This document shows positions 34,960 through 45,905 of a DNA stretch of 64,000 bases, in pieces. The stretch spans positions 315,001-379,000 of the forward strand of contig JAOCPU010000013.1 in assembly GCA_035772785.1 (NCBI GenBank). Reading direction: 5' to 3'. Below the pieces are notes generated by a model. It did not search any database, was not told where the DNA came from, and saw only the letters and a program-made list of their open reading frames with translations. The translations under genes and the position numbers were made by a program. Source of the stretch: Phlebiopsis flavidoalba (taxonomy: Eukaryota > Basidiomycota > Agaricomycetes > Polyporales > Phanerochaetaceae). Position 1 is the stretch's first letter. Every line of letters begins with the position of its first letter.

Positions 34960-35048
34960 TGACCACCGCAGGGGTCTAACTGTCACTCTCCTGGAATACA
35001 ATTCGAAATCGTAGTCATACGCGATGCCATTTCGCGCCGGTCTGTCCG
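34960..35048 (-). pseudogene. Decayed tRNA-Arg(ACG) copy
   Basis: On the plus strand TGACCACCGCAGGGGTCTAA at its left end and GCGATGCCATTTCGC near its right end match the inverted tRNA-Arg genes at 18 kb almost base for base. The middle is altered: the T arm has lost pairing, the B-box core TTCGA has become TTAGA, the intron region is longer and changed, and the 5' acceptor half is scrambled (CCGGTCTGTCCG against the expected CAGGCGGCC). T4 (AAAA on the plus strand) follows at 34956-34959. The cloverleaf cannot close, so this is a relic and not a working gene. Confidence 0.8.
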
Positions 35049-35529
35049 TTGTATAAGCCTTTAGTACTAATATGCATGTTAGCATAATACATGGGAGGGC
35101 TAAACGGCCGCTCTCTTTCACATCCGAGTCTCCTTCAACTCCCATGAGACCGTAACACTTCGTAAGACGTCAGTTCAATCAGGTTGATACGAGTATCAGC
35201 ATGAGAGGGCGAGCATTTTGACAAACGTGTCAGGCGGAGTAAGACTATGCGGTACCATTAAGGTAGCATCTCCAACTTTACACCCAGCTGTTCACTAATA
35301 TCCCTCATGGAGGACGTCTTACCGACACCGCAAGTTGATGTAATCTTGGACATAAAGCGACGGCTTTTATAGGTCAATGCCAAATAAAAATAGATCGTAT
35401 GATATCACCTCCGTCAGTACCTTTCAATAAGTTACGTCCTGCTTCCCTATAGGTAGCAGATAAAATGCCGACACCATAATGCGAATCAGCCGAGGATTCG
35501 GTGGTGATAGATTGATCTTTGCGACGCCA

Positions 35530-37745
35530 ACATCGCAATGCGTACGGAACAGCACCAGCGTGGTTACACAAGGAGATCGGGAGGAAGGCTGTTCAGGACG
35601 GCGTTTTTTATATATTGGAGTCTGCCTATATCAATTTATTTGACCTAGCGACTCTCTCATACGAACGGAAGCTCAACGTGATGTCCCCTCCGATCGCGAA
35701 TCTCGGTCAATATGAGATATCAGAGAACTCTGCGACCACTGTACAAGGTAGTACTATCGTTCGAACGATGATTGGGATACGCAGAATTCGTGTCCTGGGT
35801 CGACAAGCGATGAGTGGCCCTTGGAGCGCAGGTTACTAGAAAAGCTGGATTTGCGCATGTCTGTGCTGGTTGATCTAGCATTCTCAACTATGTGAAGTCT
35901 GAGGAATCTGCCACTACAAAATGTAAACGAGACAAATCTGACATGCATATAATGCATACCAGAGTTGATAGTAATAAATGCTAGGGGCTTCCGTCATCGC
36001 GGCGTTCAGATATGTCATGGATCACCTACAACCAACAACATATTTTAGTAGCTGCAAGACTCAAGTGCGTTGTGAGACTAGCTGATTTACCATCTTACTG
36101 GAAAACAATTTCCACTACGTTGATTGTCAATCTTGTAAAATATGTTGGGTTTACATCCCTGATAGCAAGTTCCATCGTAAGTGCTGGAATAATTTACTGT
36201 CGAAAGGTTCTGACCTACTAAGAAGTTAGAAATATGCTGCCCTGAATTATCTCGGGAAAAACCTTCTATACAAACTGCCCGTTTGCATGATACTGTTGTG
36301 GGGTATGGTTCTATTACGTGACCGGGGTGACGAAAAAGTGACAGTACTAGGTAGTCATCTTAAGAATTGGGATGGAAACTCACATGGATGTGGATTCCAT
36401 TAGTTTTGTCGGGGCACTCTTGACAAGCGTTCTTCCTTGGTATTCGTCGAGGCCCGCTTTCTACCCTGGCGCGCTTTTTCTCCTAAGCAAATGTACGAGA
36501 CCAAGAGAGACGAATGCTCCTGGGTCTTCGCACTGGGGGGGGGGGGGGGGACGATTCTTTACTGCGGGAAGCATCATCAGTTATTCGCGTTCGGTTTCAC
36601 TATCCTGTGCCAATCTGGCATCCTGCGACTATTATTCAAGTGGAAGCGTACACGGTCTCGAGCGAGCTTGGCCGATGTGCTTTTGGCTAACCATCGGGAA
36701 AGGGCTGCGCTTTGACGACTACTCTGTCGCATTTTGCGTCAATGTTTTGTCCTTTACCGGGATTTTCCGTGCGACGGAAAGTGAGGGCATATATGGCCTC
36801 AGCGCTCCAGGAAAAGAGTCTCGACCTATAAGAGACGGATGGTAGGAAGTAATGCGGGCGTTAGCGAAGCCAAGCAGAGAAAGAAGTGTCGATGCGTGGA
36901 AGAGGGTTTACCGCTCGCAAGGTGAGGGACCGGAAGGGTTTTCTGAGTGGATTGCCTATTGCAGCATGACCTTCGACAAGTGGTAGGGGCCTCATCGTTC
37001 AAAGACGCCTTCTTCCCGCACCTCCTACTGCGCGACAATGGGGGTACATTAACAACTCGTTCACTCTTTACCTCCGATTGGTATGGCACCCTTCAAGTTC
37101 GGCTATTGACGCATCGTCGATAGCATTCCTCATAGTCGCGCGTGTGGAGTACAATGTATGCACACGACACGAGGAGAATCGGTACTCACGGTGTTATTCA
37201 GACACTTCCGCACAGTGCCGGAGAATGAAGCGCTTTCTGGCACTGATGCGAAACCATTCATCGTAGGCCTATACGTTATGCCTTCATCATCGCCGGCTAC
37301 ACTAGTGAACACTGCGCAGCGAGATATGTGTCGCTGTAACGTATACAGAAACTCATCGACAGGCGCAAAACAATGAAAACTTACGGCTTCAAATCTGAAG
37401 CTTCTTGAATGGCAACGAGTTGCTCACGCAGTGGTTCATGTCGTGTTACGTTTGTGCTTGGGTTAAGCCAATACTATAGTTCCCATAGGTCTCACCCGCC
37501 TAACGAGCTGGTAGCCTGGTTGTGCCTTGGTGAAATGCTATTTTGCGCAAGCTGAGGGAATCGTAGCTGGGTCGTATAGGTCCAACACTACGTTTTGAAA
37601 CACGTTGCTGATATCAAATGGTAGTTAGTTATGTATTGGCCTATGCGTGCTTGTGGGTGTAAGACCTACACAAACCTCATACGCCATTTGCATATACCCA
37701 TTGGAGGCCTCTCTGTGTTGATGGCTGGCCAATCATGAAGTCCCC
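35530..37745 (+). pseudogene. Degraded MFS transporter copy
   Basis: Scattered blocks in the correct order match the MFS transporter at 41993-44084. RLLEKLDLRMSVLV with an AACTATGTG exon end (about 35.83-35.89 kb) equals the N-terminal helix entry. AARLK and KYVGF-like pieces follow near 36.05-36.18. CMILLWGM is at 36.28, ISFVGALLTS at 36.40 and AFYPGALFLLSK at 36.45. A glycine-run-split ILYCG...IIS...SGIL lies at 36.55-36.63. Finally TNSYAICI-type sequence lies near 37.67. Between the blocks the sequence is more diverged and A+T-richer than the fuller copy, with stops in all frames and a 16-base poly-G run in the middle. It is more decayed than the window-wide indels explain, so I call it a pseudogene; a diverged working paralogue read through sequence errors cannot be excluded. 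Confidence 0.62.
36535..36550. repeat. Poly-G run (16)
   Basis: Sixteen consecutive G inside the degraded MFS copy, splitting a conserved transmembrane block. Likely a length-unstable or miscalled tract. Confidence 0.9.
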
Positions 37746-38514
37746 TGGCAGTCGGTGTATAGAAGTTGTGAAGTCTGGGGAGTCCCTGAGGGAACCTAGT
37801 CAGACGAAGTTTGATATCTGTTCACATGATGTAGTGAATAAATGTATCTCGCCGCAGCTTATATGGTTTATGAATCTCACGTGCTCGTCCTTCGAGCAAA
37901 TCAAGAAAGAACTCGAATGATTAATGTTTTTTCATAAGCACTGCAAATGTGCTTCGAGCGGTGACCGGCAGGGACGAAGCGGTGTCTAGCGATGTAATAG
38001 CACGGTCGCCTCGCGGAAGTGGCAATAGCATCATACCAAGAAATAGCGTTCAACGACCAACCAAGCTGTACACGTCTGGAGGGTAGGGATAGTTGGCACA
38101 CATTTGTCGGCTGTACTCTAACGGCATTGATCAGCCGATCTTGATCGGGCTTTCACAACAGTAGAGAATGCGGGCCTGATAGAGTATCCGTAGGAATACA
38201 TTAATCGTTTACAGCGTGAAACATACGAATTCACTAGCAAGGCAGGAAACAATACCCATCCCGTCATTCAATGGGATGCCACCTAGCGCCTTTGTTATCA
38301 ACGGAGGCCAATATGTTAGAGCTAAGAATACTGGTGCTCGTCGTGTGCAACATTTTTCGAAGCAATGTGGTGCCTATGGACCGCAGTCAGGAACATACTG
38401 AGCTATCAGATCCATGCAACATACTATTGGGAGTGGTACGGCGGCGTTTCGGTCGTGTAACCCCTTCCGGCAGTGTATTTCATGATACTCTTGCCGTAAG
38501 GGGCTGCAGTTAGG
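37746..38514. other. Gene-poor stretch
   Basis: No coding region, RNA or repeat family was recognised. Short open stretches have no resemblance to known proteins. Confidence 0.4.
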
Positions 38515-39159
38515 GTGCAGCGTCTTTTTTTGGCTGACGAGTCCAAAGACGTTATGCCTCGACTAGGGGCGCCTCGCGACTACGGAGGCCTTTCGGCCGT
38601 GTATCGTGCATCGTCCTCATTTCCATCTCTTGACCCATCATACTCATCATTGCGATCGTCCACATATCGCCCTCCCTCTCGCTTGCCTGTCTTTCATCCT
38701 CGTCCACTCGTACATCCCTGCTTCGCTTCTTCAGACCCCGGGTCAGAGCGCCTTCCAAGCCTCGCAGCGTGCCCTCGCGTGCACAGATGTGGGAGGAATG
38801 AAGTCGGAGTGTCCCCCTTCATTCATAATCGCGTACTACATTTGCTTTTGGGAGTATTCAATATGCTGGCAGACAGCGGGGCGTGCGGATACACCACAAG
38901 ACATTGTTCACGGATCACACGACTTCCCCATACTACAGTTCAATCCGACTGGTACTTTTTTCGCACGGGATCTTGCTATCGGTTTGTCGCTGAAGATAGA
39001 GACGCAATATTACCTTGCGACGACGCTCTGCAAGCGCGGCGGGTGGCTCCAGGCCAGATATCACTGAAACTACCGACGAACAGGCTGTCCCCGGATAGGC
39101 ATTTTTTGTCGGTGTCCTTCGTAGTCGCGACGACGTACTATGCTAGTTACTGCCGATAG
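38515..39159 (+). CDS. Unidentified small protein, possible
   Basis: Two overlapping plus frames are open over 150-214 codons. The frame from 38606 has a hydrophobic stretch (IALPLACLSFILVHSYIPAS) that could be a signal peptide or membrane segment. It is followed by SFIIAYYICFWEYSICW and a C-terminal block HDFPILQFNPTGTFFARDLA ending at 39067. The mix of aromatic and hydrophobic residues in this frame looks more protein-like than the other. No family is recognised and the flanks are poor in genes, so chance openness remains possible. Confidence 0.28.
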   Translation: MQRLFLADESKDVMPRLGAPRDYGGLSAVYRASSSFPSLDPSYSSLRSSTYRPPSRLPVFHPRPLVHPCFASSDPGSERLPSLAACPRVHRCGRNEVGVSPFIHNRVLHLLLGVFNMLADSGACGYTTRHCSRITRLPHTTVQSDWYFFRTGSCYRFVAEDRDAILPCDDALQARRVAPGQISLKLPTNRLSPDRHFLSVSFVVATTYYASYCR

Positions 39160-39444
39160 GTAGTGAAGAGCGCGAAGAGTTGGTGTCTCAGCTCCTCCTT
39201 CTGGAGCCTTGTCATTAAGGTTTTGATGTGGTAGAGCGTGGCCTGAGGTTGTGTGGAGTGACATTGTCGTGTCGTAGAGCAAGGGCAGACGACCTCGAGG
39301 GCTTTCGCAACATCCAAGTGTTACCCGAACAGGTGCAAACTTTTCCTCACGTGTCAATCTTGGGAATAACATTTGCCGTTGAGCAGACACGTTCGACAAG
39401 GAGGTGTTACAGGGCCGTGGCTAAATGATAAATCATGGTGTGGA

Positions 39445-39910
39445 CCTTCGTTCTCTATGTCCTCTCTAGTCCGTCGACCCGCTCTCGCCGACGCTGCACA
39501 GGCTGCACCCATCCACTGGTACGTGTTTCGTAATTGTTATGAATACCCACAGACGCGCGGTGGTGGGCTGAGGGGGTTTTTTTGCGCTGGGCAGACGGGG
39601 GGGGGGGGGGTCCAGAGTCCTCATCGTTGCCCCTGCAACCTGTCCACCACGTCGGCACGCCTCAGGCAAGTCGCCCGCCGCCGCCCAAAAGCCCCGGCCA
39701 GATCCGTGGCAACCGACGTTTATGATTTTCTGATACGCCTGACGAATATGACCACGGTCTGAACTCTACCCTCACGCCTCAATGGCTCACGTCCTTCCTC
39801 ACTCCCTTCGTTCACTCTCAGACTCTTCTCATACCCCACTAGACCCACCGCCGTGCCGGACTCCTTAAATACTCTTCGTACTACAAAGCCTGGCGGTCTC
39901 GATGCTGTCT
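39445..39910 (+). CDS. Unidentified protein fragment, possible
   Basis: MSSLVRRPALADAAQAAPIH (39459 onward) is followed by a GTACGTG donor-like site at 39519. After the poly-G run, shifted frames read SLPLQPVHHVGTP, then a TPDEYDHGLNSTLTPQWLTS stretch and LLKYSSYYKAWRS. The Pro-rich, Tyr-rich composition is plausible for a fungal hypothetical protein, but no domain is recognised. A 14-base poly-G run (39597-39610) interrupts it. Confidence 0.28.
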
Positions 39911-41992
39911 CATCATAACCTGCATAGCTGTGAACTGGCTAGTGCTTCGCGACGACGCTGAGGTTTGGGCGTGTTCGAGCCGTTTCGCGCAGTCACTTGT
40001 ACTTGACGCGTAAATTCAAAGCAAGAGAAGACAAGACAGCTCGCATACGCCAATTGTCGTCCATAGGGAGGGAGAAATCGACACGAAGCTGCAGCCCGCG
40101 ACAAGAAGGAGGATGGCAGATTGTACTTCCAGCAAACGGCGATGCAAGAAAACTAAACGGTGGAACAGCAGAAAGTAACGTGTGACACGCGGCAGGAGGG
40201 TTGGTGATCGTACGAAACAGAAGCAAAGTAAGGGATTGCGCAGGAGCGTTTCTCTTCGCTTTGCAGAGCAAGAGGATGGTCGGTCGTGTGCTACACATTA
40301 CCAATGGCTTTATTGGCCTGGTGTGTGTACCGCTATTCTCGCCATCATTCTTACTGTAGAGCATGAGCACCTCTTTATATAGTACAGGCAGGGGTTGCAA
40401 TCTCCCGACTTCGTCTGGAAACCCTATAGCGGTCTGGGAGACCTAGTCCCCACGTCCCCTCCTTGCCGGCCCACTGAAGTTCTAACTACTACCTCACACA
40501 GTCGGTCCTTCTACCTTCACCAAATCCTTATACTCAACGCCGAAGCACGTCGTAAGGACCATTTGGCAGATGATGACCATCACGTCGATTACGGTTGTAC
40601 TCATATGCTCGGGCCAGCTATTTCTACAACTTCACAAAAAGCGTGTTGGGTGTCTCATCCATGGATGCTTATGGACCCTAGTGCGACATTTTATCTGCCG
40701 GTGGAGAAGAGAGCCCGCCTACTTCACTATGCCGCCAAATCGAGACATAACCATCTCATTCTACGTAGCTCGCTAAAATGTTACGCTGATCTTCCATTTG
40801 ACCACTGCATGCGGACGTGACGTGGTTGGCATTTTTCATGGCGTCTTGGCTGGGTTTCATTCATCAAAGACATGTCTTGTTCATTCCTTGGCATTAAATC
40901 AAACGTAACTTACGACGCACACACCTAATCATCTCGTTCCTATTGGACCCTGTCGGTGGTTTTTTCCCTTTACTCAAGGTTGTATGACCGAAGCATATTT
41001 GTTGCCATGCTCGTGTCTCTTCAGGTGTGATACCGGTAAACACTGGTTGGGTATTGTTTTGGCCGCTAAGTCTTTCATTGTCAGATACATTCCAAAACTC
41101 GTTTGGTGTCTGGATATCTGCAGAATTCGCTGGAATTCCTCAGTGGGTCAAACGCCGAAGATACGCGCAGTGTACAGCGAAGAGTATGCGATCCCGTCTA
41201 TTATCCCGAGTCTAATCGCTGATACGTATTTTTACTAGCGGCGCTGTACTCCGTATCGACGACGGTGTAAGAGGCTGCACCGATTAGATAAAATTGAACC
41301 GTCTTTTTCTTCTTTCGGGCATAGACCGCGTCGTATTCGCACTGGTGATATGGTGATCCCGCGGTACTAGTGGCTTAGTTTTTTTTTACTTCCATATCTT
41401 CTAACCTGTACTTGCACTAGCTACTATTAATTGCTTTATCTGGGAGCAGCCGAAAACATCAAATACCTGTGGTGACCGCATACGGCTCTTTAATCGACGG
41501 ACTCACGGAAAATAGTTGTTTTAATGTTCTGACACAACCTGCTATAGATTCTTGGAGTAACGAAAATTCCGGCTGGCAAATGGAAGCCGAATCAAGTTTA
41601 AGGTCAGTCGTTACACACGCATCGTGCTCCAAACTCTACTGCTTTTTGAGGTCAGATGGTACGGCAATCCATGACATCCTAGATTCCATGACGCATATCC
41701 ATCAACACCTTCCTCTCTGATTCCGGATAGGAGCACCTTCTAATGACCAAAAACCTTTTCAGTGGATCATGCGGTCCGAGAAAACATCCAAACGTGACAC
41801 CCGCCAACCCATTCTACTCACATCTCATAAAGTACATGGGGCTATTCTCGTGACCACCTCTGCACACTTTACAACAATTCATCCGACTCTTCCCACTCCC
41901 ACCGCGCGAGTACTTACAAGTTCAAGCGTCAACACAACACAATCAACCTATCTGCTCTCCGCCCCCTCGGAGAGCCCTCGTGCCCTTTGAGC
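39911..41992. other. Gene-poor stretch upstream of the MFS gene
   Basis: About 2 kb with only short, unconvincing open stretches on both strands. The minus frame at 39993-40400 is Leu/Pro-rich without motifs. The last few hundred bases should contain the promoter of the MFS gene. No mobile-element protein was seen. Confidence 0.4.
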
Positions 41993-44084
41993 ATGTCCTC
42001 CTCCGACGTCGAGTCGCTCAAGAACGCCGAGCTCGAGAAGGTCGTGGTGGGTGATGCTGTAGAGGCTGATGCTACCCCGATGACGAGTTTGGCGGGCGCG
42101 AGGCGCGGCGGAAGCTCGAGCGCAAGTTGTTGAGGAAGCTTGACTTGCGGATGTCGATTCCTGGTTGTCATCTATATTCTCCAATTATGTGAGTGATGCC
42201 GTTTTGTGTAAGTGGAGGTAGGGCTGATGCTCTCGATGCTAGGTGGATACACGCAATAATGCTGGTGGTCGTGACTGCATATAGTTACGATGATTCTAGC
42301 TCTAACGCACACCTTCAGTGCAGCACGTCTTGACGAGGTTTGGAGACCAGACCTACACACCTGACGGGGGGGGACAGGACTTCCCCACCGCCTACTCTCC
42401 ATCTTGTATGTGGATATATTCCCCTGATGCAAATACCTTCGTAAGCCGTCACCGTTCTTGGAGCGATACTATAATCTCATCAGAGCAGAAATATGGTCTT
42501 GAATTACCTTGGGAAGCCGTCGCTTCAGCTGCCTATATGCATGATGATGATGGGGTTCGTAATGTCGATCCTGACAGGTAAATCGGTTTTATTTGGCTCA
42601 TACTGGTGTGATGTCTTATCGGTCCGACCTAGGCATCACCCAAGAAGTAAAGTCGCCGCCCCTTCACCGTAGGATGAAACTCACCCCATCTCAACCAGCT
42701 TCATCGCTTGCGCTCGCTCAGTACGCGCTTCTTCTTCCGAGCTTCGTCGACGCCGCATTCATTGTCCCCGGGCGCACTATTCCTGCTGAGGCAAATGGCT
42801 ATCACACGCTCGGAACTGGGCCTGGCGCACGGCCGTGCTCTACTGCGGGACACATCACGAGTAACGCGTTTCGGGTCGCTCCTCGCGTCTGGGATCCTCG
42901 AACGGGATGGGACGGCGCGCTCGGATGAACGTCCGCCGGTCCTGGCGCTGGCTTTTGTGTCGACATTGAGGGCGCAGACGCAGTCACAGTCGTCGACGTG
43001 TCGGCGCTGCGCTCGTCGGTGTTTGTGGGCTTGTGCCCGACACTATTCCCACCGCACGACGGATCGACGCCGGCGCGCTTCTGCGTGGCTAAGCGAGCAG
43101 GAGCGCGCACGCGCATCGCAGACGTGCGCCGCATGCAGGCAGTGGCAGCGAGGACGCGCGGCGGTTGGGGGCGGACGAGAGCGAAGACGGAGGTTTGTCC
43201 GGCGGTGTGCGCGGATTCGGGTTCTCGTGCGATCGCGCGTACTCGAAATTCAGTGTTGATGATGAATAGGATTCGGTGCATGGCGCTCGCGATGACCGCG
43301 CAGGTGATTCTGTCTGTCTTTTAACGCGTATACCCGACGCGGTCTGCGACTGCTGGGGTCAATACTCACGGTGACGCTCTGGTGTGCGCCCCGCCGTTCG
43401 TGTGGACGGCTATTGAGGCGTTTATTGTTTCTCGGTGAGTATATGCGGTCGAATCTCCGGTATTCCGAGTTGATAGTGTTGCAGACACTCTGACAAAGTC
43501 GGCGAACGCTTCTGGCACGCCAACATCCCCTTCATGATTGGAATCGTCGGCTTCATAATCGCCATCTCAACGCTCAACGTCGCCGCACGCTACGTTTCCC
43601 TGTACGCCTATCACCGTCGCTACCCTCCCGCGCACTGACCGCCCACGCCCAGGTTCCTCATGGGGCGCCAATTTACGGCGGCTTTGTCGGCCTGTATAGA
43701 CTTCCTGGGTGAGCCAACACCTTCCCGCGGCCGCCCGCCACAGCGTGCCGTCGCCTGTAAGAGTTTGTGAACGCCTATCTCCCAGGGGGATGGTGGGGGT
43801 CGGCAATCGTCGCGGGATCGTAAAGTCTCGCTCCGCAGCCTTCCGTGCTCCTTCTGTCGATAACCTGATCATGCGCTGGCAAGCGACGTTGGCCCGCAGC
43901 TGAGATGGGGCCCGACGTACACGAACTCGTCCAATGCCAATATGCATTATCGGACAGCGGGATTCTCTCGATTCCGTTGTTCGGCGTTTATGAAGGTGCC
44001 ATTTGAATGGGTTTGAACACGGAAAATTGGAGGAGGAGAGATGAGAGAAGGCCAGGCCAAAGGGCCTTCAGGTATCGTTCATAA
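41993..44084 (+). CDS. MFS transporter, fungal anion:cation symporter type (Dal5/Tna1-like)
   Basis: Twelve-span transporter of the family importing allantoate, nicotinate, vitamins or similar organic anions. It starts MSSSDVESLKNAELEKVVV and proceeds to RKLLRKLDLRMSI, the usual pre-TM1 motif, then an exon end at AATTATGTG. Across frames follow DLHTPDGG/GQDFPT and YVGYI-like TM2, LTRFFLGFVDAAFFPGALFL (TM4), TRSELGLRTA with LYCG, and FGSLLASGILDGMDG. Next are RWLSEQERA and, later, GERFWHANIPFMIGIVGFII with ISTLNVAARYVSLFLMGA. WGPTYTNS follows. The tail KLEEEEMREGQAKG plus FRYRS ends at 44082-44084, the usual short acidic then KGFRY-type end. Every transmembrane block is present, but at least ten frame changes occur. 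Substrate cannot be read from the sequence. Confidence 0.85.
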
Positions 44085-45905
44085 GGACATGCTATGAATA
44101 TAGTGCTTCGATTACATGCGCATACATCCACCGGACTATTTGCTTGGAGAAAACCGTTCGGCTAACATATCACCAGCCCAAAACACGCGCCTCGTGGTTA
44201 TATTGTAGGATGCGTGCGACCCGCTACAATGATGACACGCCGGTATTTGGGTTTGTGCGCGGGAGAAGGGCTCGCATTGCATCCGTCAGAGAAGCGTCGA
44301 GTAAACGGCTTCAGCCCCTCCCGCTAAACTTGTATGACTCAATCCATGTTAGGCCAATCGGCATGTGCTGCCGGGTTCTATCCCCTTGACACCACCACTC
44401 CCGGTCTGTGCTGGTCGGGAGCCGATAGGCCACTTGGTTATAATTGTATCTGGCCCCTCGGTCGCTGAAAACCGCACATTCGACATGCCATTCGGCAAAT
44501 CGTTCGTTTGAGATTGCCAATTCCGAACTCCTATACCTTCTAGACTCCTTTCTTTTCGCCGCCAGTCAACTCAACCACCTGGGATTTGAAGGCATCCTGT
44601 TTTATGAGGACATACCCAAACGCAGCAATAAGACCAAGTCGTCTCCAAGCAGAAGCATCATCGTCAATCGTTCAACAGCAAATCTGACGATGCGCAAAGA
44701 AAAACGTAAGAGTATGTGCCGCCACAATAATTGAAAGAGGAGACGGAAACGGCGCGCTCGCGCAAAACGTAGCCACTCTGGACAAAATAGTACGTCTCAC
44801 CTGCAGTCTTGCGTTCGAACAACGAACACGTGATTGTAAGCAACGACCCCGGCGGACCTGCAGCGGCACTGGCGGCGTTGAAACGCCAAGAAAGGTCGCA
44901 GAGCGGGACTTGAAGCGGTCTACCGTTGCGACCGACGCGCGCGACGCTTCAGATCAGCCAGACACCTCAAAGCCAGCGCGCGGCCAAGAAAACGAGATGG
45001 ATGCAAGTAGAACCCATCGAGCCCTTACTATCGCAGGAGGCGAGAACCCGTCCAGCTTATGAGACTGGAATGCTAGCGAAAAGAACAAATTGGCGGAGTT
45101 TGCGACTTGAAAAGTACTTGACCGTAGGCGGGTGGAAAATATTCTAGACTGTATGCGGTTGGCCCTCCGATCTCTAGCTCCTTTTTTTAAAGTTGATTGA
45201 AAACGACGAGTCATTTATTCTCCTACCTTACTACCTCCAGCTCGACTTGTCTTTCGCCTCTGCAGATACGGCTGCTACAAGGAAATAATCCTAATCCTCC
45301 GCTATTTCACAGGCAATTATGTGTACTCGAGCCGTACTGTCTTTCTGCTGGAGCATATAGCGACGGCACCGTTACCAAAGGATACTGGAGGAGTGATTGT
45401 CCTCAGAGTTCAAAAAAACACCCTCCGACGCGGTGGGACTACGTCCGGATCACAGACGTCGGTCCGCCACGGAACGCCCTCCTCGCCTCGCCCGCCACCG
45501 CCCGCGCAACCGCCCCGTCCCATTGGCACGCCGGCGTGCGCCCAGGAACCCGCCGTGAGTTGCGGCCTCGCCCGCCGTGCGCCGGCGGCCGGCTCTAGCC
45601 GCCTGCACCGGACTAAGGGCCAATGGCTCGCGCGGTGCCCCGCAGGCGGAGCGAACGCGCGCGTGGCCTGATGCTCTGCGTTCGCCGCGTCGAGATCGGC
45701 AGGCGGGGCAGGGCCCGGGCCGCGACGTCTCTTTATAGCAGGCTCCCCGAGCTCGGGCTCTCCTCCTCTTCTTTGCTTCATTCCCACCAACGAGTGTGCA
45801 CTCGTGCTGGGCTCTGTGCGGCGAGCGCGAACGAATAGCGCCGTGTTTCTTACTTCATCCGCTCACGTCTTCCTTTTCTGCTGCAGACGCGAGGCAAAGG
45901 CTATC
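44085..45905. other. Intergenic or unresolved, 1.8 kb
   Basis: A minus-strand series between about 44930 and 44560 reads FNAASAAAGPPGSLLTITCS, ETYYFVQSGYV and WRRLGLIAAFGYVLIKQDAF with short frame jumps, and may be a small gene I cannot name. 45.0-45.2 kb holds other short open stretches. 45.4-45.9 kb is very G+C-rich, open on both strands by composition, and is best read as the CYB2 promoter and 5' UTR. Confidence 0.35.
45732..45738 (+). promoter_or_regulatory. TATA-like box upstream of CYB2
   Basis: TTTATAG lies about 170 bases before the CYB2 start codon, in otherwise G+C-rich sequence, followed by a pyrimidine-rich leader. Position is plausible for a core promoter; no direct evidence. 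Confidence 0.4.
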
